A DNA stretch of 40,010 bases, from assembly GCA_009885525.1 (NCBI GenBank), contig VFKN01000205.1, positions 1-40,010 of the forward strand, given 5' to 3'. Positions 23,380 through 32,338 of this stretch are shown piece by piece. Positions within the stretch are counted from its first letter, which is position 1; the number at the start of each line of letters is the position of its first letter. The DNA comes from Anaerolineaceae bacterium (lineage in GTDB: Bacteria > Chloroflexota > Anaerolineae > Anaerolineales > Villigracilaceae). The position numbers and the translations under genes are program-made. The notes under the pieces are model-generated. The model made no database searches. It had not been told where the DNA came from and was given only the letters and a program-made list of their open reading frames with translations.

Positions 23380-24303
23380 TCATTCTCCACTAAGCATTTC
23401 ACGGGTTTTCTTTACATCGTCCCAAATCTGTTCGAGCAAAGCATCTATTGAAGTAAATTTTAATTCATCTCGTAAACGCGCAACAAATTCCAGGTTGACT
23501 TCCTGCCCGTAAATATCACGGTCAAAGTCGAGGATGTAGGCTTCGAGGCTGGGGATTTGTCTTTCGGGTGTGAAGGTGGGATTGAAGCCGATATTGGTGG
23601 CCGCCATGAATATTTCCGCGCCGACTTTTGCCCGGCAGACATAAATTCCGTTGGCGGGAATCGCTTTTTGTTTTGGGTAATCAACATTCGCGGTGGGGAT
23701 GTTGAGCCTGCGCCCGCGCCCGTCACCGTGGATAACGGCTCCGCTTAGGTAGTAATTATATCCAAGTAATTTCGCGGCTTCGCTAACATTGCCTGTGGAA
23801 ACAAGTTTGCGAATCTCGGTGGAAGAGATCACGCCGCTTTCATCGCTGACAGCGTTGATAACTTCAAGATCATAATTCAACTCCCTGCCAATTTCGGTGA
23901 GACGCGCGGCGTTGCCTTCGCGTCCCTTTCCGAGGGCGAAGTCATAACCGATGAGCAGGTGTTTGAGGTCGAGAGTCTCTTTGAGATGAGACATATATTC
24001 GTAAGCAGGGATGGATGCGAGGGCGGGGGTGAAGCGCTGCGTAATGACAATATCCACGCCGAGAGTCCCCAGCAAATCCGCGCGTTCATCGGGTGTGGTT
24101 AAGCATTTGATATCCCGCCCGGCTAACACGTTGGCGGGGTGTGGATCAAAAGTTAACACGACAGCAGGCGCGCCATTTGCATGCGCGTCGGCTGTGAGTT
24201 TGCGGATGATCTCGCGATGTCCGCGATGCACGCCATCAAACACGCCGACGGTGAGCCAGGCGTTTTTAACGGAAATATCTTCGAGGGAATGATAATGCTG
24301 CAT
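23380..24303 (-). CDS. ribF: Bifunctional riboflavin kinase/FAD synthetase
   Basis: The 307-residue protein has the N-terminal FAD synthetase nucleotidyl-transferase motifs GVFDGVHRGHREI and TFDPHPANVL, and the C-terminal riboflavin-kinase motif GDGRGRRLNIPTANVDYP with NGIYVCRAKV. It converts riboflavin to FMN and FAD. The ATG has no Shine-Dalgarno and sits 5 nt after the U-tract of an intrinsic terminator, so expression must come by read-through or a start I cannot see. ribF as the last gene of the nusA-infB-truB cluster is a common bacterial order. Confidence 0.95.
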   Translation of the reverse strand: MQHYHSLEDISVKNAWLTVGVFDGVHRGHREIIRKLTADAHANGAPAVVLTFDPHPANVLAGRDIKCLTTPDERADLLGTLGVDIVITQRFTPALASIPAYEYMSHLKETLDLKHLLIGYDFALGKGREGNAARLTEIGRELNYDLEVINAVSDESGVISSTEIRKLVSTGNVSEAAKLLGYNYYLSGAVIHGDGRGRRLNIPTANVDYPKQKAIPANGIYVCRAKVGAEIFMAATNIGFNPTFTPERQIPSLEAYILDFDRDIYGQEVNLEFVARLRDELKFTSIDALLEQIWDDVKKTREMLSGE

Positions 24304-24308
24304 AGGAT

Positions 24309-24332
24309 AAAAAAGCCGCCTAACGGCGGCTT
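24309..24332 (-). terminator. Intrinsic terminator abutting the ribF start
   Basis: On the minus strand AAGCCGCC-GTTA-GGCGGCTT is followed by TTTT continuing to six T in total. It lies between truB and ribF and ends just before the ribF ATG. The GC-rich 8-bp stem with U-run is a strong terminator by form. Confidence 0.8.
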
Positions 24333-24334
24333 AA

Positions 24335-24454
24335 TGTCATTGCGAGGGCGCTTACTTCGACAGGCTCAGTACGGCGCTTGCCCTTTGCCCAAAGCAATCT
24401 CCTATATATTGAGGGGATTGCTTCGTCGGGGAAAGCACCCGCCTCGCAATGACA
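24335..24454. repeat. Interspersed palindromic element, complete copy (120 bp)
   Basis: The outer arms are TGTCATTGCGAGG (24335-24347) and CCTCGCAATGACA (24442-24454). The inner inverted repeat is AGCAATCTCC / GGGGATTGCT. The left half carries CTTCGACAGGCTCAGTACGG-type sequence. Non-coding, between truB and ribF. Partial copies are at 1-66 and 7289-7367. Confidence 0.85.
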
Positions 24455-24461
24455 AAATTAT

Positions 24462-25388
24462 CTAATCTGAAGTGAAGAAAACTTTCTTCGGCTGCCACTC
24501 GCGCGTACCATCGGCGTTAATGACAATTTCCATGAGCGCAACCAATTCGCCTTGCGTGCTGACGCCGCGCACCTTGGTCACTTCCGGTTCGCCGACAACT
24601 TTGACGCGATGTCCGTGGCGGACGCCTTCGACTTCGTCGGGGTTGAGTTCAACGGCGGGCCAGTCACCCAACGCTTCCGCGGCAGGGATGAGATATTGAT
24701 ACCAGTTGCCCGCGGTGAAAGATTCCTGCAATTTTCGCAGCGGCACTGAATCGCGCAATGAAAATCTTCCGCTTTTGGTGCGGCGCAAACCGACAAGATA
24801 CGCGCCGCAGCCGAGTTTCACGCCGAGATCATTCGCCAGCGAGCGGACGTATGTGCCGGAAGAGCAATGCACGTCGATCACAACTTCGGGCGGAGTCCAC
24901 TCCAACACTTCGAGGTGATGCACGGTAATCTTGCGCGGAGCAAGGTCTACCGGCTCACCTTCGCGCGCCATTTCGTAGGCTTTGCGTCCCTGCACTTTTA
25001 CAGCAGAGTAAGGCGGCGGAGTTTGTTCGATCTCACCGACGAACGTTTGCAACGCTTCTTCAAATTGCGCTTCGGTAACATCTACCGGGTCTTTGGTCAT
25101 TGTGACCAACCCCTCTCCATCAAATGTATCGGTGGAGCCGCCCAAGCGGATAATGGCTTGATAGCGTTTATCAGAAGCGGAAACATATTCACTTAAACGA
25201 ACTGCGGGTCCAACGAGAATAACCAACACCCCTGATGCGCGCGGGTCGAGCGTGCCGGTATGACCTGCGCGGCGCAAGCCAGTTCCATTTCGGATCGCCT
25301 GCACCACATCGTGCGACGTCATACCAACGGGCTTATCAACTACAAGCGCGCCCGATATGGCGTTTTTTACATCCTGACTGTTCATCAT
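24462..25388 (-). CDS. truB: tRNA pseudouridine-55 synthase TruB
   Basis: The 308-residue protein has the TruB motifs VDKPVGMTSHDVV, GHTGTLDPRASGVL with catalytic Asp48, and CSSGTYVRSLANDLG, followed by a C-terminal PUA-like region (VRHGHRVKV). It isomerises U55 in the T-loop of tRNA. AGGAGG lies upstream of two adjacent ATG codons, so the start could be either one. It is part of the nusA-infB-rbfA-nrnA-truB-ribF cluster. Confidence 0.96.
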   Translation of the reverse strand: MMNSQDVKNAISGALVVDKPVGMTSHDVVQAIRNGTGLRRAGHTGTLDPRASGVLVILVGPAVRLSEYVSASDKRYQAIIRLGGSTDTFDGEGLVTMTKDPVDVTEAQFEEALQTFVGEIEQTPPPYSAVKVQGRKAYEMAREGEPVDLAPRKITVHHLEVLEWTPPEVVIDVHCSSGTYVRSLANDLGVKLGCGAYLVGLRRTKSGRFSLRDSVPLRKLQESFTAGNWYQYLIPAAEALGDWPAVELNPDEVEGVRHGHRVKVVGEPEVTKVRGVSTQGELVALMEIVINADGTREWQPKKVFFTSD

Positions 25389-25478
25389 ATATTCCTCCTT
25401 GAAATTTTTACTATGTCAATTATGACACAGTTGTCTTGTTTGGGAATAGGTGTTTTTACCCATTGCTATAAAGTCTAA

Positions 25479-26435
25479 TTATAAATTAAGCATTTCTCGC
25501 GTCTTTGTAAGGACTTCCGTTTGGACTTCGATTAACGCGCCCTTGATATCCGCGCCCGCAGCCGCGGCATGACCACCACCATTAAAGTGCTTCGCCACCT
25601 GAGAAACATCCACGCCCGCTTGTATCGCGCGCCAGGAGATCTTGACGTGGCCGTCGCTCTGTTCGACGAAGATCATACCTACTTTGTTCCCATCGATGGA
25701 CGAGATCATGTTGATCAGGTCGGCGTCATCATTGCCGGAATAACCCGCAGCTTTACGATCGATGAGTGTGAGCGTGCCCCAGACAATATCATTTTTGCTT
25801 TGCAGGCTGGAGAGTCCTGCGCCCCAATATCGCGCGGCAGGAAATGATTTGGTGACAAGTGCGCGCATATAAATCTCGGGCATATTCACGCCTGATTCCA
25901 TCAATGTCGCAGCCTGACGAAGTGATTCGGGTGTTGTGTTGGATGTTCGAAAGCCAAGCGTGTCTGTGATGACGCCGGTTAATAATGCGGCGGCGATCGG
26001 CTTGGTGATCTTCAAATCCCATTCGGGCAAATGATTGGTAAGGATCGCAGCGGTGGCGACTTCTTCCGCCTCAATGAGATTCAACTTCCCAAATCTTTCG
26101 TTGGTCTTGTGATGATCAATGTTAATGTCGGGTTGGCCAAAGTTCTCAAATATTTTCCCCGTGCGTTTGAAATCAGCGCAGTCCACCGTGATAAAGGTAT
26201 CATGGTCGCCGCTGATCTCTTTCTTAATGAGTTCGCTGCCTTCAAGATATCTGAATGAAGAAGGTACGCCATCTACAAGGATCATTTGCACCGATTTGCC
26301 CGCGTCGCGGAGCGCCAATCCAATTCCGAGCAGGGATCCAATTGCGTCCCCATCGGGCCGCACATGCGAAGCAATGACAATATTTTTCGCGGCAGCTAAT
26401 CTATCTTTTATTTCCCCTGTGAGTTCAGTATCCAC
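25479..26435 (-). CDS. nrnA: DHH-family oligoribonuclease / pAp phosphatase (NrnA)
   Basis: The 318-residue DHH-DHHA1 protein has metal motifs HVRPDGDAIGS, VDCAD, IDHHKT and the DHHA1 signature FNGGGHAAAAG. NrnA degrades 2-5-nt RNAs and, in many species, 3'-phosphoadenosine 5'-phosphate; it can also remove pGpG, the product of c-di-GMP breakdown. The start is a GTG with GGAGG about 10 nt upstream. Its place between rbfA and truB is the usual one. Confidence 0.95.
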   Translation of the reverse strand: MDTELTGEIKDRLAAAKNIVIASHVRPDGDAIGSLLGIGLALRDAGKSVQMILVDGVPSSFRYLEGSELIKKEISGDHDTFITVDCADFKRTGKIFENFGQPDINIDHHKTNERFGKLNLIEAEEVATAAILTNHLPEWDLKITKPIAAALLTGVITDTLGFRTSNTTPESLRQAATLMESGVNMPEIYMRALVTKSFPAARYWGAGLSSLQSKNDIVWGTLTLIDRKAAGYSGNDDADLINMISSIDGNKVGMIFVEQSDGHVKISWRAIQAGVDVSQVAKHFNGGGHAAAAGADIKGALIEVQTEVLTKTREMLNL

Positions 26436-26472
26436 TTATGTTTATCCTCCAAAATGTTTTATTTATAAAACA

Positions 26473-26505
26473 GGGGGCGCTCCAATGGAGCATCCCCTGT
26501 AAATT
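26473..26505 (-). terminator. Terminator-like hairpin between rbfA and nrnA
   Basis: On the minus strand ACAGGGG...GCTCC-ATT-GGAGC...CCCCTGT is followed by TTTTAT. It would reduce read-through from rbfA into nrnA. Confidence 0.65.
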
Positions 26506-26854
26506 ACTTCTTCTCTCTTAACCCTGCCAGAACCTTTTCGATATGGTCTGCGTTCTCAGGCGTGGGATCCCAATGAAAGCGGAGTTTGGGAAAGGCGCGC
26601 AGTTCCACTCGCGCAGCAAGGATACGCCTGAAGAAACCGCAAGCGGAATGTAATCCCGCAAGAATTTCCGGTGAGCGTTCCGCGCCTTCCAATGCTGAGA
26701 CGTAAATATCAGCGAAGGCAAGTTCCTTGTCGATCTTTACGTCGGTGATGAAAATATTACGCAGGCGCGGGTCGTTGACCTCGCGGACAAGTAACTCCGA
26801 GAGTTCCTGACGGACACGGTCTGCAATACGTTGTAAGCGAATTCCTGATGGCAT
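26504..26854 (-). CDS. rbfA: Ribosome-binding factor A
   Basis: The 116-residue RbfA has the family pattern RLQRIADRVRQELSELLVREVNDPRL, then FITDVKIDKELAFADIYVSALEG and the closing LRFHWDPTPENADHI. It binds the 30S subunit during 16S rRNA maturation and is needed in the cold. AGGTAAACT leads into the ATG. The infB gap upstream is filled by heptad repeats. Confidence 0.95.
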   Translation of the reverse strand: MPSGIRLQRIADRVRQELSELLVREVNDPRLRNIFITDVKIDKELAFADIYVSALEGAERSPEILAGLHSACGFFRRILAARVELRAFPKLRFHWDPTPENADHIEKVLAGLREKK

Positions 26855-26866
26855 AGTTTACCTAGT

Positions 26867-26956
26867 TTGTAAAGTTGAAGGTTACAGGTTGCATGTTAAG
26901 AACAAGAGCGTCGATTGACATTCAACTTGTAACCTTCAAACCTTTGACCTTCAACC
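26867..26956. repeat. 7-bp heptad repeat array between infB and rbfA
   Basis: Left units GTTGAAG, GTTACAG and GTTGCAT are mirrored by right units ATTCAAC, TTGTAAC, CTTCAAA, CCTTTGA and CCTTCAA, allowing a long imperfect hairpin. Same family as the phoR arrays. Confidence 0.75.
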
Positions 26957-26960
26957 CATT

Positions 26961-28733
26961 TTATTCAATAACATAACAAAGCAGCTGGTCACCGGATTGG
27001 ATGTCGTTGAAATTTTTAAATCCGACACCGCACTCAAAACCGATGCGCATTTCTTTCACGTCTTCTTTTTCATGGCGAAGGGAGGAGAGATCACCTTCGT
27101 AGACAATATCCACGCCGCGCTGCAAGCGGACTTTTGCGCCGCGGCGTAATTCACCGTCAGTGACTTTGCATCCGGCAACACGCCCGAACTTAGAAGCAGC
27201 GAACACTTGCAAGACTTGCGCGCGCCCGATGACTTTTTCAACCAGTACAGGCTCAAGCATGCCTTTGAGCGCTTTTTCGATATCTTCCGTCATACGGTAG
27301 ATGATCTCGTAGAGGCGAATATCCACGCCTTCTTTTTCAGCGAGGCGGCGGCCGTCTACTTCGGCTTGCACGTTAAAGCCAATGATAATCGCTTTTGATG
27401 CGGACGCAAGCATGACATCGTTGTTGCCGATGTTGCCCGTTTCTGCGTGAAGAATATGTAAACCGATCTCACCCTGGCCGAGTTTATTCAATTCATTAAC
27501 GATCGGGTCAAGCGAACCTTGCACATCAGCTTTGATGATGAGGTTAAGTCCCTTAGCCTCACCGGCTTGCACGTTGGCGAACAAGTCTTCCAGCGAAACT
27601 TTCTTCTTGGTTTGAGAAAGAGTCTTGGCGGCTTCAAGGCGTTCATGCACAATATTACGCGCTTCTTTTTCAGAATTGACAACTTGAAAAATGTCGCCTG
27701 CGGAAGGCATGCCGCTTAATCCCATCACAGATACGGGTGTGGAGGGTCCTGCTTTTTTGATTAATTTACCTTTGTAATCGGTGATGGCGCGCAACTTGCC
27801 GTAGGAAGTTCCCGCTACAACAATATCACCAGATTCAAGTGTTCCGTTTTGAACGAGCAGGGTCGCCATTACGCCTTTGGCTTTGTCCAGTTCGGCTTCG
27901 ATGACCGTGCCTAATACTTTTCCGCTTGGGTTGCCTTTAATACCATTGCTATCAGCGACAAGCAAAACACCTTCAAGCAGATCGTCAATGCCTTGCTTTT
28001 GTTTGGCAGAGACTGGGATCACCATGGTATTGCCGCCCCATTCATCTGGGACAAGATCAAGTTCGGCGAGCTGTTTCTTTACGAGGTCGGGATTCGCGTT
28101 GGCTTTATCCACTTTATTGAGCGCAACCATAATGGGTACGCGCGCTGCTTTCGCGTGGGCAATCGCTTCGCGTGTTTGCGGCATCACGCCGTCATCGGCG
28201 GCAACGACGAGGACAACAATATCCGCGCCCTGGGCGCCGCGCGCGCGCATTTGAGTGAACGCCGCGTGACCGGGCGTGTCGAGGAAGGTGATCAAACGTC
28301 CCTTCTTTTCGACTTGATACGCGCCAATATGCTGCGTAATTCCGCCGGCCTCACCCGCCGCAACTTCCGTTTGACGGATGGCATCCAGCAGACTGGTCTT
28401 GCCGTGATCTACATGTCCAAGGATTGTAATGACTGGCGGACGCGGTTTCAAGAACGTGCTGTTTTTCTCGTCTGCGATCATCTGACGCCAGAGCGGAACT
28501 TCCCCCGTTTCAACTTTGCCAGCTTCTTCCACGGTTTCAAGAACTGCGTCAAAACCATATTCGCCGACCACGATTGCAGCCGTATCAAAATCGACTGTTT
28601 GATTAATGGTTGCCATTACGCCGTTTAACATTAACTTCTTAATTAGATCAATCGGGCTTTTTTCGATCTTCAACGCCAGATCGCGGATCACGATATTGGC
28701 GGGCAATTCAAGTTTCTGTCTAGTGCTGCTCAT
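26961..28733 (-). CDS. infB: Translation initiation factor IF-2 (short form)
   Basis: The 590-residue IF-2 has a brief N-domain (LELPANIVIRDLALKIEKSP), the GTPase domain with GHVDHGKTS, DTPGHAAF and NKVD, and domains II-IV ending VGFKNFNDIQSGDQLLCYVIE. It brings initiator tRNA to the 30S subunit. The long variable N-terminal region of proteobacterial IF-2 is absent, as in other deep-branching groups. The ATG at 28733 is chosen because GAGGTGG lies 3 nt before it; an upstream ATG overlaps that ribosome site. Confidence 0.96.
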   Translation of the reverse strand: MSSTRQKLELPANIVIRDLALKIEKSPIDLIKKLMLNGVMATINQTVDFDTAAIVVGEYGFDAVLETVEEAGKVETGEVPLWRQMIADEKNSTFLKPRPPVITILGHVDHGKTSLLDAIRQTEVAAGEAGGITQHIGAYQVEKKGRLITFLDTPGHAAFTQMRARGAQGADIVVLVVAADDGVMPQTREAIAHAKAARVPIMVALNKVDKANANPDLVKKQLAELDLVPDEWGGNTMVIPVSAKQKQGIDDLLEGVLLVADSNGIKGNPSGKVLGTVIEAELDKAKGVMATLLVQNGTLESGDIVVAGTSYGKLRAITDYKGKLIKKAGPSTPVSVMGLSGMPSAGDIFQVVNSEKEARNIVHERLEAAKTLSQTKKKVSLEDLFANVQAGEAKGLNLIIKADVQGSLDPIVNELNKLGQGEIGLHILHAETGNIGNNDVMLASASKAIIIGFNVQAEVDGRRLAEKEGVDIRLYEIIYRMTEDIEKALKGMLEPVLVEKVIGRAQVLQVFAASKFGRVAGCKVTDGELRRGAKVRLQRGVDIVYEGDLSSLRHEKEDVKEMRIGFECGVGFKNFNDIQSGDQLLCYVIE

Positions 28734-28819
28734 AAGCCACCTCATTCTAATTTGCGAATCTAAACTTACGTAAATTCACATCATATTCAAGCCCCAGTGA
28801 GATGCTCATGAGCGCGTGG

Positions 28820-29137
28820 CTAACCGTTCATGGGTTTCTCTTGGGTCTCTGCTTGTTGCGGCAGAGTGTTTATAAATTCTTCAAATCGAGCGCGGTCTTC
28901 GGCGTTCAATTCTGCTTTAAGCGCATTCGCCAAAGCTCCCCTCAATGCACGCGTCCAGCATTCGCGCTGATCGTGCAGGTAAGCGCCCCTTCCAGCAAGC
29001 TTACCGGTCAGGTCAATTTTTACTCCATCAGCGGTACGTACGATGCGCAGCATTTGCCTTTTGGGCAAAACTTTGCGGCAGCCTACGCACGTCCGCTGTG
29101 GAATATGTTTGACACGTTGGGCGGGTTTCTTTGTCAC
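28820..29137 (-). CDS. ylxR: YlxR/RnpM family RNA-binding protein
   Basis: The 105-residue protein carries the YlxR core PQRTCVGCRKVLPKRQMLRIVR and the GRGAYLH segment. YlxR binds RNase P RNA in Bacillus subtilis and is encoded between nusA and infB in most bacteria, as here. The start is a GTG 21 bp after nusA. A short Gln/Glu/Lys-rich tail ends the protein. Confidence 0.93.
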   Translation of the reverse strand: MTKKPAQRVKHIPQRTCVGCRKVLPKRQMLRIVRTADGVKIDLTGKLAGRGAYLHDQRECWTRALRGALANALKAELNAEDRARFEEFINTLPQQAETQEKPMNG

Positions 29138-29158
29138 CTTCGGGTCACTCGAAAAAGT

Positions 29159-31030
29159 TTATTCCCAGTCAGTGCCGGTTTCATCTTCGCCGCGTTTGTG
29201 GATCTTGCGTCCAACCACTGTACCGAGGTTTTCGTCAAACTCCAATTCGACGGCTTTCTTTTTGCCCTTCTTACCTTTTTTCTTGTCGGCATCATCATCT
29301 GTAGGTGGAGTGCCCTGGAAAATATCGGGCTTCATCTTGAACAATTCATCGAGTGAGACGCCATCCTTCGCGTTTTCGTCTTCGACGACGGCTCGCTTCG
29401 CGTTCGCTTCTTTCTTCGCCTCGATTTGATTATTCAGATCGGGTATTTCTGCGGCTTCGATAGCAGGTTCTGCAACCATCTCGACTGCAACTGCAACAGG
29501 CGCTTCTTCCACCTTGACTGCTTCCGGCTCCGGGAATTTCAGAGTGGCAAGAGACTCTTCGATATTCTGGATCGCCTTGGAACCAATACCCGGCAGTCCT
29601 AAAACTTTATTGGGGTCAGTCTTGAGTGCGAACATCACAGCGCCAACCGTCTCAAAACCCGCTTCGGTGAGGATGTTAAAGATATGTTCCTTCATATTGG
29701 CTTGATCGAGCGGCATGTTGAATGCTGGAGCAGGGATCTCCGCGTGCGCCGTGGCAGCGAGTTCATCCACCACCCGCGCAGCTTCTTCTTTGACTTGAAG
29801 CGTACGTTTTTCCACGCGGTCAATGAATTGATTAAGCACGGTAAATTCTTCCGGCATGATCGGGCGATTCTCGGCTTTCTTCGTGAGAATTTCCATAATC
29901 TGCGGAACAGATTCCATAGCGGCGGGCAGCATTGCGGCGAGTTCGGAATTATTCTGCAATTTCTTGATCGTATCGCCGGCGGCTTCGGTCAATGACTTGA
30001 TGTCAATCCGCCAGCCGGTCAACTTCGCAGCGAGACGCGCATTCTGCCCGTCGCGGCCAATCGCAAGACTGAGTTGATCTTCGCCCACCACTACAGTTGC
30101 AGTGCGCGCGCCTTCAGTATCCGCGAGGTACACGCCATTCACACGCGCGGGGCTGATCGCCTTGGAGATATAAACAATCGGATCTTGATCCCATTGGATA
30201 ATGTCAATTTTTTCGTCGTGCAATTCCTTGACGATGGCTTGAATACGCACGCCCTTGATGCCCACACACGCGCCGACGGGATCAATGCCCGCCTGAGTCG
30301 CAGAGACAGCCACCTTGGCACGCGCACCTGGCTCGCGCGCAATTGCGCGGATCTCAACAATGCCGTGATAAATTTCGGGGACTTCATTCTCAAGCAAACG
30401 GCGCAGGAAGTTGCGATGCGCGCGCGAGAGCACGATCTGCGGTCCGCGTGTGCCGTCTTTGACTTCCATCACCACTGCGCGGATACGGTCATGCAATTTG
30501 AGTCGCTCGCCGGGAATTTTCTGATTATTCGGCAGGATGCCTTCAGCCTTCATATCCAAACCGATGGTGGCGCTTTGCGCGCTGCTTGCCTGCACCAAAC
30601 CAGAAACGATCTCGCCCACCTGGCGTTCAAAATATTGCATTTGATTGGAACGTTCGGCTTCGCGAATGCGCTGCTGAATCACCTGACGCGCAGTCTGAGC
30701 CGCGACGCGGCCAAAATCCGCGGGCGTGGTTTCAACGATGACCATGTCACCGGGCTTCGCATCCGCTTTGACCTTAAGCGCTTCCCACAATAGCACTTCG
30801 GTGCGATCATCAATAACAGAATCTTCAACCACTTCCTTCTCAGCAGAGACGGTGACGATACCCGTGTCGGGGTCAAGTTTCGCTTCCACATGCTGCGCGG
30901 TGGACGCGCCCACAGCCCGCCGATATGCGGATACCATCGCCGACTCAATCGCAGAGACGACAATATCCTTGGCGAGTTGTTTTTCTTCCAACACTTCATT
31001 GAATGCTAATGCAAATTCATTTTTAGCCAT
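29159..31030 (-). CDS. nusA: Transcription elongation factor NusA (extended C-terminus)
   Basis: The 623-residue protein has the NusA N-domain ([27 protein letters not shown]), an S1 domain, two KH domains ([32 protein letters not shown]) and a helix-hairpin-helix repeat ([16 protein letters not shown]). A charged tail of about 100 residues follows, with an Ala/Val/Glu stretch, [10 protein letters not shown] and an acidic end. It is longer than the 350-500 residues usual for the family. NusA modulates pausing, termination and antitermination. It is the first gene of the cluster; rimP, usually just upstream, is not present. Confidence 0.95.
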   Translation of the reverse strand: MAKNEFALAFNEVLEEKQLAKDIVVSAIESAMVSAYRRAVGASTAQHVEAKLDPDTGIVTVSAEKEVVEDSVIDDRTEVLLWEALKVKADAKPGDMVIVETTPADFGRVAAQTARQVIQQRIREAERSNQMQYFERQVGEIVSGLVQASSAQSATIGLDMKAEGILPNNQKIPGERLKLHDRIRAVVMEVKDGTRGPQIVLSRAHRNFLRRLLENEVPEIYHGIVEIRAIAREPGARAKVAVSATQAGIDPVGACVGIKGVRIQAIVKELHDEKIDIIQWDQDPIVYISKAISPARVNGVYLADTEGARTATVVVGEDQLSLAIGRDGQNARLAAKLTGWRIDIKSLTEAAGDTIKKLQNNSELAAMLPAAMESVPQIMEILTKKAENRPIMPEEFTVLNQFIDRVEKRTLQVKEEAARVVDELAATAHAEIPAPAFNMPLDQANMKEHIFNILTEAGFETVGAVMFALKTDPNKVLGLPGIGSKAIQNIEESLATLKFPEPEAVKVEEAPVAVAVEMVAEPAIEAAEIPDLNNQIEAKKEANAKRAVVEDENAKDGVSLDELFKMKPDIFQGTPPTDDDADKKKGKKGKKKAVELEFDENLGTVVGRKIHKRGEDETGTDWE

Positions 31031-31054
31031 GCTTACCTACTCCATACTCCTATA

Positions 31055-31090
31055 TACAAGCAGAAAAGTGGGGGATACCCACTTTTCGAT
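31055..31090 (-). promoter_or_regulatory. nusA leader hairpin
   Basis: On the minus strand GAAAAGTGGG and CCCACTTTTC form a 10-bp stem in the nusA leader. It resembles the AGUGGG/CCCACU hairpin often found ahead of rimP-nusA operons. A candidate promoter, TTGCGC and TAAAAT 17 bp apart, lies at about 31125-31155. Confidence 0.5.
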
Positions 31091-31178
31091 GTCTTCTCTA
31101 TTGGGTTGTCCGTCCGTCTAAAATTTTAGCATAGAGACTGGGAAGGCGCAAGGGATTACATTCGCAAAATCATGATCT

Positions 31179-31844
31179 TTACGTTGTGATATATTCCCGC
31201 AGACTATGTTCCACTGCATATGCCGCCGCCTCGGCGCGATTATTAACACTTAACTTGGAAAGAATACTTGAAACATAATTACGCACCGTACCTTCGCCTA
31301 GGAATAAATTCTTTGCGATCTCGCGATTCGTTTTGCCCTCAGAGACTAACAGCAGCACATGTTTCTCCTGTTGACTCAAATGCGCGAATGCAGAAGCTTC
31401 TTCTTCCTTCACAGCGCGGCGCACTTCCTGGAATACGCGCTGAGTCACAGCAGGGTCAAGCAAAGCCTCGCCGCGCCCGACTGACTCAATCGCCTTCACA
31501 AGATCATCGCTGCCGATCTGCTTAAGGATGTACCCCGAAGCGCCCGCGCGAATCGCAGAGAACAACATTTCGTCCTCCGCATATGAAGTGAGCATGATCA
31601 CTTTTGTATTTGGGAATTGCTCCACGATCTGCTCGCACGCTTCAATGCCTGAAGTGCCGGGCAGACGAATATCCATCACGGCAACATCCGGTTTCAGTAA
31701 AGCCACCTGCTCCAACGCTTCACGCGCGGAACTCGCTTCTCCAACTACTTCGAACTGCGGATGGCGCTCCAATAAAGATTTCAAACCGAGACGTACCACT
31801 TCATGATCGTCTACCAAAAGAATGCGTTGCTTTTTCATACGCAT
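31179..31844 (-). CDS. NarL/FixJ-type response regulator (orphan)
   Basis: The 221-residue protein has a receiver with Asp12-Asp13, phospho-acceptor Asp58 (VMDIRLPG) and [11 protein letters not shown]. The C-terminal LuxR-type helix-turn-helix contains [36 protein letters not shown] lies upstream of the ATG. No histidine kinase gene is adjacent, so its partner is elsewhere. Close relatives are DevR/LiaR-type regulators, but the signal cannot be inferred. Confidence 0.92.
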   Translation of the reverse strand: MRMKKQRILLVDDHEVVRLGLKSLLERHPQFEVVGEASSAREALEQVALLKPDVAVMDIRLPGTSGIEACEQIVEQFPNTKVIMLTSYAEDEMLFSAIRAGASGYILKQIGSDDLVKAIESVGRGEALLDPAVTQRVFQEVRRAVKEEEASAFAHLSQQEKHVLLLVSEGKTNREIAKNLFLGEGTVRNYVSSILSKLSVNNRAEAAAYAVEHSLREYITT

Positions 31845-31879
31845 ATTTTACCTCGAAATAAGAGCAAATTTGACTAATT

Positions 31880-32338
31880 TCACGCCGAGCGCAGCGTTTT
31901 TAAATGTTCTTCAATATGCGCCAGGCTGCGCTCCACCCACAACTGCATCGTCAACTCACCGCCCAATGTTTCATGCCGGCTAAAACGCGACCAGGCCTCT
32001 TGCTGCACACCGCGCAATATCGCGCACAAATTTTTTATGCTCTTCAAGAACTCATCTAAAATTTCGGTGATAGCCTCATCCGGGTTGTATTGCATCTTCA
32101 TCCAGTTGTCTGCGTCAAAGATATTAAACAGCGGATTATCTTCGTTCAATGTTTGAAGTACGCGCGCGCCATAGATCAACTTATCCACATCGCGCGAATG
32201 CGACGCGATCTGATGAACCGTCCAATCGCCATCGAGTTTTGCTAGCGGGTCACACGCCTTGCATTCATCGTAAAATTCCTGCGCGGCTTGCTCCAACCTG
32301 CCAATCATCTTCACACGATATTCGCTCAACTCTTTCAT
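31880..32338 (-). CDS. DinB-superfamily protein
   Basis: The 152-residue four-helix protein has histidines at the DinB metal-site positions: HQIASHSRD in the second helix and LAHIEEHLKTL near the end. DinB-like proteins are often thiol-dependent metal enzymes or stress proteins with unknown substrates. The ATG overlaps the stop of the upstream SDR gene (ATGA), so the two are translationally coupled and probably functionally linked. Confidence 0.78.
   Translation of the reverse strand: MKELSEYRVKMIGRLEQAAQEFYDECKACDPLAKLDGDWTVHQIASHSRDVDKLIYGARVLQTLNEDNPLFNIFDADNWMKMQYNPDEAITEILDEFLKSIKNLCAILRGVQQEAWSRFSRHETLGGELTMQLWVERSLAHIEEHLKTLRSA

Noticed and set aside
24303..24461. FMN riboswitch upstream of ribF
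   Set aside because: The gap holds a dispersed palindromic element and a terminator. The conserved FMN-aptamer sequence blocks are not seen.
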